Below are positions 41,703 through 49,713 of a stretch of 64,000 nucleotides of DNA, piece by piece. The number at the start of each line of letters is the position of its first letter. Position 1 is the stretch's first letter. The translations under genes and the position numbers were made by a program. This DNA comes from DATEBA01 sp035288045 (GTDB taxonomy: Bacteria > Actinomycetota > UBA4738 > HRBIN12). The notes below the pieces were generated by a model. That model searched no databases and was not told the origin of the DNA. It was given only the letters and a program-made list of their open reading frames with translations. Where the stretch lies: contig DATEBA010000052.1 of NCBI GenBank assembly GCA_035288045.1, positions 1-64,000 of the forward strand, read 5' to 3'.

Positions 41703-42338
41703 GTGACGGTCCTCCTCCTCATAAGGCACGCGGAGTCCACCGCGAACGACCGAGGGCTGCTCACCGGGTGGAGCCCGGGGGTGCACCTGTCGGATCGCGG
41801 CAGGGAGCAGGCGAAGGCGTTGAGCGAGCGCCTGAGCGCGGTTCCGCTGGCCGAGATCTACGCGAGCCCGCTGGAGAGGTGCCGCGAGACCGCCGCCGCT
41901 CTGGCGTCGGGAAGGGGCATCCGGGTGCGTCTCGATCGCGACCTCGGCGAGGTGCGCTACGGGAGCTGGACCGGTCGCCCCCTCAAACAGCTCGCCCGCA
42001 CGAAGCTGTGGAAGTTGGTGCAGCTGGCGCCCTCGCGAGCCCGGTTCCCCGACGGGGAGAGCCTGTCGGAGGCTCAGCAGCGGGTCCTGGACGCGGCCGA
42101 GCGGATCGCATCTCGGCACCCGAGACGAGTGGTTGCGGTCGTGTCGCACTGTGACCCAATCCGGCTGCTCCTCTCCCACCTCGCGGGCGCGCACATCGAC
42201 CAGTTCCAGCGGATGGTCGTCGACCCTGCGTCGGTTTCGGCGGTGGCGCTGGGTGACGACATCCCCAGGATCCTTCGCGTGAACCACACCGGGGACCTCG
42301 CCGGCCTCGTCCCCCGAACTCGGCGCGTGCGAGGATAG
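41703..42338 (+). CDS. Histidine phosphatase, MSMEG_4193 family
   Basis: 211 residues of the phosphoglycerate mutase-like superfamily. The catalytic histidine is in LLIRHAEST with the RHG/RHA motif; YASPLERCRETA supplies the phosphate-binding Arg, the second His is in VVSHCDPIR, and the acid is in GEVRYGSW. Together with the DUF3090 and SCO1664-type genes behind it, it forms a trio found across actinobacteria whose role is not established. The GTG start is placed by homology. Confidence 0.9.
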   Translation: MTVLLLIRHAESTANDRGLLTGWSPGVHLSDRGREQAKALSERLSAVPLAEIYASPLERCRETAAALASGRGIRVRLDRDLGEVRYGSWTGRPLKQLARTKLWKLVQLAPSRARFPDGESLSEAQQRVLDAAERIASRHPRRVVAVVSHCDPIRLLLSHLAGAHIDQFQRMVVDPASVSAVALGDDIPRILRVNHTGDLAGLVPRTRRVRG

Positions 42339-42342
42339 CCGC

Positions 42343-42846
42343 GTGGAGCTGGATCCCGTCGACCGGATCACGGCAGACGCCGTCGGCGAGCCCGGACAGC
42401 GGACGTTCTACCTCCAGGCTCGTCAGGGCGACCGCCTGGTCACCCTGCTGGTCGAGAAGGAGCAGGTCCGGCAGCTCGCCGCCTCGGTGGTAGAGATCCT
42501 CTCTCGCGTCGCTCGCGACACGGAGGGCGGGCCGGGCGAGGAGGAGCTGCGGCTGGAAGCGCCGCTCGAGCCTCTCTTCCGCGCCGGGCGTCTGTACATC
42601 GGCTACGAGGAGGACCGGGATCGCCTCCTGCTCGACATCGAGGAGCTGGTGCCGGAGGAAGGCGAGGGAGCCGCCGAGCGCGAGCCGGCCCGAGTGCGCA
42701 TCTGGGCGACCCGGGAGCAGATGCTCGCGTTCTCTCGCCACGGCGCACAGGCCGTCTCGCGCGGCCGTCCCGCTTGCCAGTTCTGCGGCAACCCGATCGA
42801 CCGGGAGGGCCACACGTGCCCCGCGATGAACGGCCATCGGGGCTGA
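42343..42846 (+). CDS. DUF3090 family protein
   Basis: 167 residues, GTG start four bases after the phosphatase stop. The beta-rich body includes RTFYLQARQGDRLVTLLVEK and LFRAGRLYIGYEEDRDRLLL. The C-terminal PACQFCGNPIDREGHTCP is a small cysteine cluster that could bind zinc. This is the conserved actinobacterial DUF3090 protein, always found with the phosphatase and the SCO1664-type gene; function unknown. Confidence 0.92.
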   Translation: MELDPVDRITADAVGEPGQRTFYLQARQGDRLVTLLVEKEQVRQLAASVVEILSRVARDTEGGPGEEELRLEAPLEPLFRAGRLYIGYEEDRDRLLLDIEELVPEEGEGAAEREPARVRIWATREQMLAFSRHGAQAVSRGRPACQFCGNPIDREGHTCPAMNGHRG

Positions 42847-43559
42847 TCCCGGCCGGGGGGGAGGTGCTCGACCTCCTCGCGATGGGCTCCATCGGCGTCC
42901 TCGGCGTCCTTCCGGGCTCGTCCAACTTCACGTTCCTCGCCCGCGTCGAGGGCGACGGTCTGGAGGCGCTGGCCGTCTACAAGCCGAGGGAGGGCGAGTC
43001 GCCGCTCTGGGACTTCCCCTTGGGCACGCTCCACCGCCGCGAGGTCGCGGCCTTCGTCGTGGCCCGGTTTCTCGGGTGGCCGACCGTTCCTCCGACCTTG
43101 CTGCGAGACGGTCCGGCGGGGCCCGGTTCGGTCCAACTGTTCGTCGAGTTCGACCCCGACCAGCACTACTTCACGCTTCACGAGGATCGCGGGGAGGACT
43201 TCCGGGAGATAGCGGCGTTCGATGTCGTCGTCAACAACGCCGACCGGAAGGCCGGACACTGCCTCCTCGGTCGCGACGGGCGGATCTTCGCGATCGACCA
43301 CGGGACCTGCTTCAACGTCGACCCAAAGCTCCGCACGGTGGTCTGGGACTTCGTGGGCGAGGCGATACCGGACCGGCTGCTCGAGGACGTCGCCGCGCTC
43401 GCGAACGAGCTGAGGGCGGGCGACCTGCGGGCCACACTCGGCGACCTGCTCGGGCCCGACGAGATCGATGCGACCGCCAGAAGGGCGGAGGGGCTAGTCG
43501 CGGAAGGGCGATTCCCCGGCCCGGGACCCGGTCGCCCCTTCCCGTGGCCCGTCGTTTGA
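42816..43559 (+). CDS. SCO1664-family atypical kinase-like protein
   Basis: About 247 residues. GVLPGSSNFTFLARV resembles a glycine loop; LAVYKPREGESPLWDFP gives a candidate ATP lysine; AFDVVVNNADRKAGHCLL and FAIDHGTCFN resemble the catalytic loop and metal-binding DxG of PI3-kinase/HipA-type kinases. Third member of the actinobacterial trio. The start is uncertain: GTG 42816 overlaps DUF3090 by 31 bases, and GTG 42864 (just behind GGGGGAG-like sequence) is an alternative. Confidence 0.85.
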   Translation: MPRDERPSGLIPAGGEVLDLLAMGSIGVLGVLPGSSNFTFLARVEGDGLEALAVYKPREGESPLWDFPLGTLHRREVAAFVVARFLGWPTVPPTLLRDGPAGPGSVQLFVEFDPDQHYFTLHEDRGEDFREIAAFDVVVNNADRKAGHCLLGRDGRIFAIDHGTCFNVDPKLRTVVWDFVGEAIPDRLLEDVAALANELRAGDLRATLGDLLGPDEIDATARRAEGLVAEGRFPGPGPGRPFPWPVV

Positions 43560-44086
43560 GGACCTTTCGGATCGCGGAGATCGGCTCCCCGATCGGGAGG
43601 CTCGTCGTCGCCGGGACCGAGCGCGGCGTCGCAAGGATCGTCTTCCCGGAGGAGCTGGGGGCGCTTGAGGAGCTCGCCGACGAGGGTGAGGTGGTCGAGG
43701 ACCGCCGGGCGCTCGCGCCCGTCCTTCGGGAGCTCCGCGAGTACTTCTTGGGCCGCCGCAGTAGTTTCACGGTGGGCGTGGACCTGTCGAGGGTGCGCGA
43801 GTTCGCCAGGCGCGCGCTCGAAGCCACCGCTCGCATCCCGTATGGGTCGGTCGCCACCTACGCTGAGGTGGCCGCCCGCGCGGGTAGCCCTCGCGGTGCG
43901 CGCGCGGCCGGCAACGCCCTTGCAGGCAACCCAGTTCCGATCCTTGTTCCGTGCCACCGCGTGGTGCCCGCCGGGGGAGGCATCGGCAGCTACGGCGGCC
44001 ACGAAGAACGCAAAGAGTTCCTGCTCCGCCTGGAGGGATCGCTGGAAGGGTCGCTCCGGGAGGAACCCGCTACCCTCGGGGCGTGA
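43556..44086 (+). CDS. ogt: Methylated-DNA-protein-cysteine methyltransferase
   Basis: 176 residues. It repairs O6-alkylguanine by transferring the alkyl group to its own cysteine, C133, in VPCHRVVP. The DNA-binding helix region RIPYGSVATYAEVA is typical, as is the N-terminal IAEIGSPIGRLVVAGTERG. It starts with TTG, overlapping the preceding stop as TTGA; the frame is open far upstream but homology begins here. Its stop is overlapped by the next gene as GTGA. Confidence 0.92.
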   Translation: MRTFRIAEIGSPIGRLVVAGTERGVARIVFPEELGALEELADEGEVVEDRRALAPVLRELREYFLGRRSSFTVGVDLSRVREFARRALEATARIPYGSVATYAEVAARAGSPRGARAAGNALAGNPVPILVPCHRVVPAGGGIGSYGGHEERKEFLLRLEGSLEGSLREEPATLGA

Positions 44087-44658
44087 CGGCCCGCACACGG
44101 ATGCCCGGTCCGGCCGCGACGGCGGGAGCCGCGCTCGGTGGCGTGACGCTCGCGCACTGCCTCGCCTACCTAGCCGCACTCCCCGCGGAGGCGGAACGTC
44201 ATTCCCACATGACGGCGACGGGCCACGGCTCCTTCCCTATGCTCGTCGCGGTCGCCTCCGCCGCCGCGGGGGCGGCGCTGCTCGCGGTGAGCCTTCGAGC
44301 CCTCGGGCCCGCGGCAGCGCTCGGCGTCGTGCCGACCGCCGCACGCCTGGCGGCTATCCAGGTGCCCGGGTTCGCCCTGCTCGAGCTCATCGAGCGGCGT
44401 ATGGGAGTGGGGTCCGCGCTCGCCGACCCGGCCGTCCGCGTCGGGCTGGTCCTCCAGGTCCTGGTCGCGCTCGGAGCCGCCCTCCTGCTCCGCGGCGTCG
44501 AGCGAACGGTCGGCGCGGTCGCCCGGCGTCGCCGTCGTGATGGGCGAGCCGTTCTCGCCCTCCCGCGACGCGGTTCGACGATCTCGCTCGCACCGCGTGC
44601 AACCCTCCTCGCCGCAGCTCCCAGACGCGCTCCCCCGCTGCCGCTCGCAACCACCTGA
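44083..44658 (+). CDS. Four-helix membrane protein with His/Met loop
   Basis: 191 residues, GTG start overlapping ogt (GTGA). Hydrophobic helices lie near residues 10-35, 50-70, 75-95 and 118-138. The first loop is ERHSHMTATGHGSF, dense in His and Met as in copper-handling proteins. The last 45 residues are basic and disordered. It opens a run of envelope genes to 48062. No family recognised. Confidence 0.6.
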   Translation: MTARTRMPGPAATAGAALGGVTLAHCLAYLAALPAEAERHSHMTATGHGSFPMLVAVASAAAGAALLAVSLRALGPAAALGVVPTAARLAAIQVPGFALLELIERRMGVGSALADPAVRVGLVLQVLVALGAALLLRGVERTVGAVARRRRRDGRAVLALPRRGSTISLAPRATLLAAAPRRAPPLPLATT

Positions 44659-44661
44659 CAC

Positions 44662-44680
44662 AGGGCCGCCACGCGGCCCT
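44662..44680 (+). repeat. 8-bp hairpin between two envelope genes
   Basis: AGGGCCGC-CAC-GCGGCCCT just after the stop of the four-helix protein and before the cupredoxin-like gene. With no U-tract it may tune expression within the operon rather than end it. Confidence 0.4.
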
Positions 44681-44699
44681 CGAGCGGAAGGTAACGAGC

Positions 44700-45146
44700 A
44701 TGGACAAGAGATGGATAGCGGTTGCCGTCGGCGTCGTCGCGCTCGTCGGGATCTTCCTCGCGGTTCGCCCGCGCGACGACGCCGACGTCCCGAAAGCCCC
44801 GACATCGACCGAGACTCCCTCCCCGAGCGGTCACGAGGACGGCGAGATGACGATGAAGCCGTCGGCGACGATGCCGGCAGAAGACGAGGTGCCGGTGGTG
44901 GTCGGAGTCCGAGCCGGGAAGGTGACGGGACCCGGCACGGCGACCGTTAAGGTCGGCGACCGGCTGCACCTCACCGTGACGTCGGACGTCGTCGACGAGG
45001 TCCACGTGCACGGCTACGACCTGACGGCCGACGTCGGCCCCGACGAACCCGCGCACGTAGAACTCGTGGCCGCGACCGCCGGGATCTTCGAGGTGGAGCT
45101 CGAGGGCTCGGGCCTCCTCCTGGTTCGGATCCGGGTCGAGCCGTGA
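44700..45146 (+). CDS. Membrane-anchored cupredoxin-like domain protein
   Basis: 148 residues. An N-terminal membrane anchor (about 5-22) is followed by a Ser/Thr/Pro/Met linker with SGHEDGEMTMKPSATM, then a Greek-key domain (70-148): ATVKVGDRLHLTVTSDVVDE, VHVHGYD and a closing LLLVRIRVEP. This is the cupredoxin_1/EfeO-type fold. There is no cysteine, so a type 1 copper site is impossible; the His and Met of the linker could still bind metal. GAAGG precedes the ATG; the next gene overlaps as GTGA. Confidence 0.7.
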   Translation: MDKRWIAVAVGVVALVGIFLAVRPRDDADVPKAPTSTETPSPSGHEDGEMTMKPSATMPAEDEVPVVVGVRAGKVTGPGTATVKVGDRLHLTVTSDVVDEVHVHGYDLTADVGPDEPAHVELVAATAGIFEVELEGSGLLLVRIRVEP

Positions 45147-46510
45147 GAAGACGGCTCCTGCCGATCGCCACCGCGGGAGTGCTCTTCCTGAACGACGCTC
45201 GCCCGGCCCTCGCCCACGGCCTGGGCGGACGGCTCGACCTGCCGGTGCCGAGATGGTTGTTCGTCTACGGCGCGGCGGTCGCCCTCGTGATCTCCTTCGT
45301 GGCCCTCGCGGTGCTCTGGCGTTCGCCCAGGCTCGAGGGACGAAAGGAGCGTGATGGGCACGACGGCCCGCTGCAGTCGCTCCTCAGCTCGACGATCGTC
45401 GAGTGGACCCTTCGCGCGGTCGGGCTCGCCCTGTTCCTCCTCGTCGTGGTGGCAGCCCTCGGCGGTGTCGACGAGCCGACCGACAACGTCGCACCCGTGT
45501 TCGTGTACGTATGGCTGTGGGTAGGGCTCGCGTTCGCCTGCGCACTCCTCGGGAACCTCTGGGCGACCCTCTCGCCGTTCGACACGGCGGCACGCCTGCT
45601 CGCGATCGGCGACGAGCCACGCCGCGCGTATCCGAAGGCCTGGGGCAAGTGGCCGGCGGCGCTCCTCCTCCTGGGCTTCACCTGGCTCGAGCTGGTCGCG
45701 CCCTTCGGCGCGACGCCCCGCACGCTCGGTGTCGCGATCGCCGCGTACACCCTGATCACGCTAACGGGCATGGCCGTCTTCGGCCGCGGCGAGTGGAATC
45801 GCCGCGGCGAGGCATTCGCGGTGCTCTACGACCTCCTGGGCAGGCTCGCGCCGTTCGCGAGGGACGGGGACGGCCGTGTGGTTCGCCGCCCGGTGCTCGG
45901 GGGGCTCCCTTCGCTCCGCCCCGAACCGGGGCTCCTGGCGTTCGTGGGTGTGCTGCTCGGCTCGACCACGTTCGACGGGGTGTCGCGCACGAGCGCGTGG
46001 ACCTCGCTCGTCGGCGGCCTCGGGTCGGTGTCGAGAACGCTAGCCGGCACCGCCGGGCTCATCGCGGTGACCATGCTCGTCACGGGCGCCTTCTCGCTAG
46101 CCATGGCGTCGGCCTCGCTCGTCTCCGGCGAGCGATGGCACCCGCTCGCCGTCCGCTTCGCGCACAGCCTGGTTCCCATCGCGTTCGCGTACATGGTCGC
46201 CCACTACTTCTCGCTTCTCGTCCTGGAGGGCCAGCTGGGGCTGCGCCTCGTGTCCGATCCCTTCGGGCTCGGATGGAACCTGCTCGGCACCGCCGGCTGG
46301 AGCGTGAACCTCGGGCTCCTCTCGGTCGGCGTGATCTGGTACGTGCAGGTCGTCGCGATCGTGGCGGGACACATAGGCGGCGTCGTCCTCGCGCACGACC
46401 GCGCCGTGGCCTCGTTCCCGGCCCGCGTCGCGATGCGCACCCAGTACGCGCTCCTGGCCGTCATGATCCTCTTCACCGCGATCGGGCTGCTGCTTCTCTC
46501 GGGCGGATGA
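45143..46510 (+). CDS. Polytopic membrane protein of unknown function
   Basis: 455 residues. A cleavable-looking signal (MRRRLLPIATAGVLFL ... ALAHGLGG) is followed by about ten membrane helices. Conserved-looking loops include GNLWATLSPFDTAARLL, YPKAWGKWPAAL and SLVPIAFAYMVAHYFSLLV. The layout matches an actinobacterial family that databases, as far as I recall, often label fenitrothion hydrolase; I see no hydrolase motif. Histidines in AHGLGG, AHYFS and VAGHIGGV could bind metal. It is coupled to both neighbours by four-base overlaps. Confidence 0.65.
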   Translation: MRRRLLPIATAGVLFLNDARPALAHGLGGRLDLPVPRWLFVYGAAVALVISFVALAVLWRSPRLEGRKERDGHDGPLQSLLSSTIVEWTLRAVGLALFLLVVVAALGGVDEPTDNVAPVFVYVWLWVGLAFACALLGNLWATLSPFDTAARLLAIGDEPRRAYPKAWGKWPAALLLLGFTWLELVAPFGATPRTLGVAIAAYTLITLTGMAVFGRGEWNRRGEAFAVLYDLLGRLAPFARDGDGRVVRRPVLGGLPSLRPEPGLLAFVGVLLGSTTFDGVSRTSAWTSLVGGLGSVSRTLAGTAGLIAVTMLVTGAFSLAMASASLVSGERWHPLAVRFAHSLVPIAFAYMVAHYFSLLVLEGQLGLRLVSDPFGLGWNLLGTAGWSVNLGLLSVGVIWYVQVVAIVAGHIGGVVLAHDRAVASFPARVAMRTQYALLAVMILFTAIGLLLLSGG

Positions 46511-46695
46511 TCGCCCACCAGGGAGGCTGGGACGAGGTGCTTCTTCCCGCCCTCGTGGTGCTCGGCCTCGTCGCGTCCACGCGGTGGCGCCGGCGGCCCC
46601 AACGTCCCAGCAGCGGGCGGTGCGCGTACTGTGGGAAGGAGATGGCGCACGGCCAGTGGAGATGCGCGTCGTGCGGGTTCCGGGGGGGATCGTGA
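46507..46695 (+). CDS. Small membrane-anchored zinc-ribbon protein
   Basis: 62 residues, ATG overlapping the previous stop as ATGA. One hydrophobic segment (about 10-24) is followed by a basic stretch and a CAYC-x(10)-CASC zinc ribbon. The next gene starts on its stop as GTGA. It is short but tightly coupled on both sides, which argues that it is real. Function unknown; probably the cytoplasmic partner of the membrane protein upstream. Confidence 0.7.
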   Translation: MIAHQGGWDEVLLPALVVLGLVASTRWRRRPQRPSSGRCAYCGKEMAHGQWRCASCGFRGGS

Positions 46696-47093
46696 AAGGC
46701 TCGCTGGTGTCCCTTGCGCTCGTCGTTGTCGCGTGCACCGCTGCGGGGCGCGCGACGCCCGAGACGACGGCCTCAGGGGTGCTCGGCATCGTCACGGGCT
46801 CCGACGCGAGAGAGACCCTCGCGGCGCTCTGCGAGCTCCGCGGCTCGACCGGCCCATCGGCGGCAGAGGCCCTGTTCTTCGATCGCGCCCACGAGCGGCT
46901 GCACGAGATCGCGGCCGCCGTCGAGCAGGTCGACCGCGCGGCGGCGGGTCGGCTCCTCGAGGCAAAGGAGCGGGTCGAGGCTGGCATCGGCACGCTCCCG
47001 CATTCGTTCGCGAGCAACATGGAGGGGCTGCTCGAAGCGACCCGGGCGGGGCTAGCCGAGCTGGGCCTCCCATCGCCCGGCTGCGACGTATGA
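46692..47093 (+). CDS. Small lipoprotein, helical
   Basis: 133 residues from GTG. The signal VKGSLVSLALVVVACTAAG ends in a lipobox (VVAC), so the cysteine should be lipidated. The mature part is mostly helical (LHEIAAAVEQVDRAAAGRLL and similar), with one cysteine in AALCELRG and one near the end. No family recognised. Part of the coupled envelope run. Confidence 0.65.
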   Translation: MKGSLVSLALVVVACTAAGRATPETTASGVLGIVTGSDARETLAALCELRGSTGPSAAEALFFDRAHERLHEIAAAVEQVDRAAAGRLLEAKERVEAGIGTLPHSFASNMEGLLEATRAGLAELGLPSPGCDV

Positions 47094-47117
47094 ACGACGA
47101 GGCGAGATGATGGTGAC

Positions 47118-48062
47118 GTGGTGAGAAGGATCCCCGCGGTCCTGGCGCTGCTCCTACTGGCGGCATCCTGCACAGGGTCCGAGCCGACCGGCCAGTCCCC
47201 TCCGCCCGAACAGGTGGAGCTCGTCGCCCAGGTGGCGAGCGCGGATCTGTTCGCCGGACAGCCCCAGCGCGTGCTGGTCGGGATGTTCGCGAACGACGGT
47301 CGGATCGTGACCTTCGGCACGGTCCGGTTCTCCTTCTCCTACGTCGGCACCGCCGAGGACCCGGTCGACCCGGCCGAACCGGGGCCGGCCGCAGAGGCCC
47401 GGTACATCCCCACCCCGGGGACGCCGAGCGGCGAGGGCGGAGCCGCGTCCCTGTCGCAGCCGTCGGAGGCGCGCGGTGTCTACCAGGCGACCGACGTGAC
47501 GTTCCCGATGGCCGGCTTCTGGCAGGTGACGGTCGACACCGACGTCGAGGGTGTGGGCACGGCAAGGGCGACGTCCGCGTTCGAGGTGCGCTCCGAGCCG
47601 CAGATCCCGGCGCCCGGTGACGACGTCCTCCCGACCGAGAACCTCACCCTCGACTCCAAGGGCGTCCCCGCCGGAGCGATCGACTCGATCGCAGCCGCGG
47701 GAGCCGACATCCCAGACCCCGAGCTCCACACCTCCACGATCGCCGACGCGCTCGACGAGAGGAAGTCCATGGTCGTCGTCTTCGCCACGCCGGCGTACTG
47801 CATCAGCCGCTTCTGCGGCCCGGTCGTGTCCGCGATCCAGGATCTCGCCGACCGGTTCGGAGGCTCCGCCGTCTACATCCACGTCGAGATCTGGCGCGAC
47901 TACGAGAATGGGATCATCAACGACGCGGCGGCCGAGTGGCTCCAGCTCCCGAGCGGAGACCTCACCGAGCCGTGGATCTACATGATCGACGACCGCGGCG
48001 TGATAGTCGACCGATGGAACTCGCTGTTCGACCCCGCCGAGCTCGCCGCGTACCTGCAGTGA
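47118..48062 (+). CDS. Lipoprotein with C-terminal thioredoxin-like domain
   Basis: 314 residues. Signal with lipobox LLLLAASC, a beta-rich middle (about 35-165) with Pro-rich loops, and a thioredoxin-like domain from about 205. VVFATPAYCISRFCGPVV holds two cysteines four residues apart, in the place of a CxxC, and WIYMIDDRGVIVDRW is the cis-Pro side. It probably works outside the membrane as a redox or metal-delivery protein. It ends the envelope run; the CDF transporter behind it has its own promoter. Confidence 0.78.
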   Translation: MVRRIPAVLALLLLAASCTGSEPTGQSPPPEQVELVAQVASADLFAGQPQRVLVGMFANDGRIVTFGTVRFSFSYVGTAEDPVDPAEPGPAAEARYIPTPGTPSGEGGAASLSQPSEARGVYQATDVTFPMAGFWQVTVDTDVEGVGTARATSAFEVRSEPQIPAPGDDVLPTENLTLDSKGVPAGAIDSIAAAGADIPDPELHTSTIADALDERKSMVVVFATPAYCISRFCGPVVSAIQDLADRFGGSAVYIHVEIWRDYENGIINDAAAEWLQLPSGDLTEPWIYMIDDRGVIVDRWNSLFDPAELAAYLQ

Positions 48063-48090
48063 CCTCGCGTAGTCGTGCAGGTTCCGGCTC

Positions 48091-48102
48091 TATGCTTCGC
48101 CC
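48091..48102 (+). promoter_or_regulatory. Putative leaderless promoter of the CDF gene
   Basis: TATGCT (48091-48096), 6 bases, ATG at 48103; no ribosome site. Confidence 0.55.
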
Positions 48103-48999
48103 ATGGGCGGCGATGCGCACGGCTCGCGGGTAGATGCCCCGTCCGAGACCGCGAGGGGGATCCGAGCGATCAAGTTCTCGCTGCTCGGCCTCGGGGCGAC
48201 CGCGATCCTCCAGGCCGCGATCGTCGCGCTCTCGGGGTCGGTGGCGCTGCTCGCCGACACGATCCACAACCTGTCCGATGCGCTGACGGCGATCCCCCTT
48301 TGGATCGCGTTCGGGCTGGGACGGCGGCCACCGACGCGACGCTACCCCTACGGGTTCCATCGGGCCGAGGATCTCGCCGGCATCCTCATAGTGCTGGCCA
48401 TCCTCGCGTCCGCGGCGCTCGCCGGATGGCAGGCGGTCATGCGCCTCGCCGAGCCGCACCCAATCGAGCACACGTCTTGGGTGGCGGCTGCGGGCGCGCT
48501 GGGCTTCCTCGGGAACGAGCTCGTAGCCGAGTACCGGATCCGGGTCGGACGGCGGATCGGCTCGGCCGCGCTGGTCGCCGACGGCCAGCACGCGAGGACC
48601 GACGGGCTGACCTCGCTCGGCGTCGTCGCCGGAGCGATCGGTGCCGCGCTCGGCTACCCGGCCGCCGACCCGATCGCTGGCCTCGCGATCACGGTGGCGA
48701 TCCTTTCCGTGCTGAAGGATGCCGGCCGTCAGGTCGTGCACCGGATCATGGATGGGACGGAGGAGTCGACGATCGTGATGTTCGAGGAGGTCGCGGCCGC
48801 GGTTCCCGGCGTCGAGCACGTCACAGACGTGCGCGCGCGCTGGGCCGGGCACCGGCTCATCGGAGAGCTCTCGATCGACGTGGACCGGTCGCTGACCGTC
48901 GAGGAGGGGCACGCGATCTCCGAACGGGTCGAAGCCGAGCTCCGGGCGGCCATCCCGAGCCTGCGCCACGCCACCGTCCACGTCGAGCCGCACGGGTAG
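48103..48999 (+). CDS. Cation diffusion facilitator (heavy-metal efflux)
   Basis: 298 residues with six membrane helices and a cytoplasmic ferredoxin-like C-terminal domain (about 215-298). Metal-site motifs are ADTIHNLSDALTA (helix 2) and DGQHARTDGLTS (helix 5), the HxxxD pairs of Zn/Co/Fe exporters; RRYPYGFHRAEDLAG is also typical. It exports a divalent metal against protons. Located directly behind the possible metal-handling envelope genes. Confidence 0.93.
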   Translation: MGGDAHGSRVDAPSETARGIRAIKFSLLGLGATAILQAAIVALSGSVALLADTIHNLSDALTAIPLWIAFGLGRRPPTRRYPYGFHRAEDLAGILIVLAILASAALAGWQAVMRLAEPHPIEHTSWVAAAGALGFLGNELVAEYRIRVGRRIGSAALVADGQHARTDGLTSLGVVAGAIGAALGYPAADPIAGLAITVAILSVLKDAGRQVVHRIMDGTEESTIVMFEEVAAAVPGVEHVTDVRARWAGHRLIGELSIDVDRSLTVEEGHAISERVEAELRAAIPSLRHATVHVEPHG

Positions 49000-49012
49000 C
49001 ACTGCTGAACCT

Positions 49013-49696
49013 TCAGACCCGCGAGAGGTACGAAAGCACCTCGGGCGGAACCAGATCGGTCACGTCGCCGCCGGCGCGAACGCGGTCTCTGACGGATCGG
49101 GACGACACCGCGGAGATCTCCGGCGCGATCTCGAGCCGGCGGAACCGGCCTCGCCAGCGAGTGTTCTCGGGAAGCTCGAGCGCTGCCTCGACCGCACCCT
49201 CGTCGCCTCCTCGAACCGCGTAGCGGACGTCGGCCAGCGCGAACAGTCGCTCGAGAGCTCCATCGCGGTCGTCGTACCACCGGGGGTCGAGCATCTGCAG
49301 CGCCTTGTCGGAGCCGACCACGACATGCAGCACGGCGCCTGGGAACCGCAGGGCGGCGGCGGCGGCTTGGTCGAGTAGCAGGCCGTGGGAGCAGACTGCC
49401 GCCGCGAGCCGGCGGCTGCCGCCGCCGCAGAGGACCTCGAGCGCCTGCACGCGCTCCTGCTCCGAGAGAAGCGGCGGCGACGTGGCCCCCTCCTTGGGAA
49501 GGGTCCGCACCGAGTAGACGAGAACGACGAGCTCCGATCCCTCCGCGGCAGCCTCGGCCAGCCCGACGTGCCCGACCGTGGGAGGATCGAACGAGCCGGA
49601 GAGCAGCGCAACCGACCGAGGCCGTCCGACGGTGTCGACCACCATGGTCGGCCGCTCCGCTCGTCTGAGCTCGTCGAGCGCCTCCCGCAACGCCAT
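49013..49696 (-). CDS. NadD-like nucleotidyltransferase
   Basis: 227 residues. LLSGSFDPPTVGHVGLAEAA is the nucleotidyltransferase T/HxGH region, with GH kept and the first His replaced by Thr. VVVGSDKALQMLDPRWYDDR and the C-terminal ISAVSSRSVRDRV (SxTxxR-like) complete the fold. It resembles nicotinate-mononucleotide adenylyltransferase, but the lost histidine makes the exact reaction uncertain. The ATG at 49696 was taken over an upstream in-frame start because of the divergent gene 17 bases away. Confidence 0.75.
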   Translation of the reverse strand: MALREALDELRRAERPTMVVDTVGRPRSVALLSGSFDPPTVGHVGLAEAAAEGSELVVLVYSVRTLPKEGATSPPLLSEQERVQALEVLCGGGSRRLAAAVCSHGLLLDQAAAAALRFPGAVLHVVVGSDKALQMLDPRWYDDRDGALERLFALADVRYAVRGGDEGAVEAALELPENTRWRGRFRRLEIAPEISAVSSRSVRDRVRAGGDVTDLVPPEVLSYLSRV

Positions 49697-49701
49697 GCGC
49701 C

Positions 49702-49713
49702 TACGATGGCCCG
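49702..49713 (+). promoter_or_regulatory. Putative leaderless promoter of the IF-2B-like gene
   Basis: TACGAT (49702-49707), 6 bases, GTG at 49714. The divergent nucleotidyltransferase gene starts only five bases upstream of this hexamer. Confidence 0.5.

Noticed and set aside
39918..42371. A 2.4-kb open frame on the minus strand antisense to and across corA, pit, DUF47 and the phosphatase gene
   Set aside because: It is the GC-rich shadow of four well-supported genes; its translation is Arg/Pro/Gly-rich without any family feature.
44700..45146. Type 1 copper protein
   Set aside because: The cupredoxin fold is plausible but there is no cysteine ligand, so only a cupredoxin-like domain is claimed.
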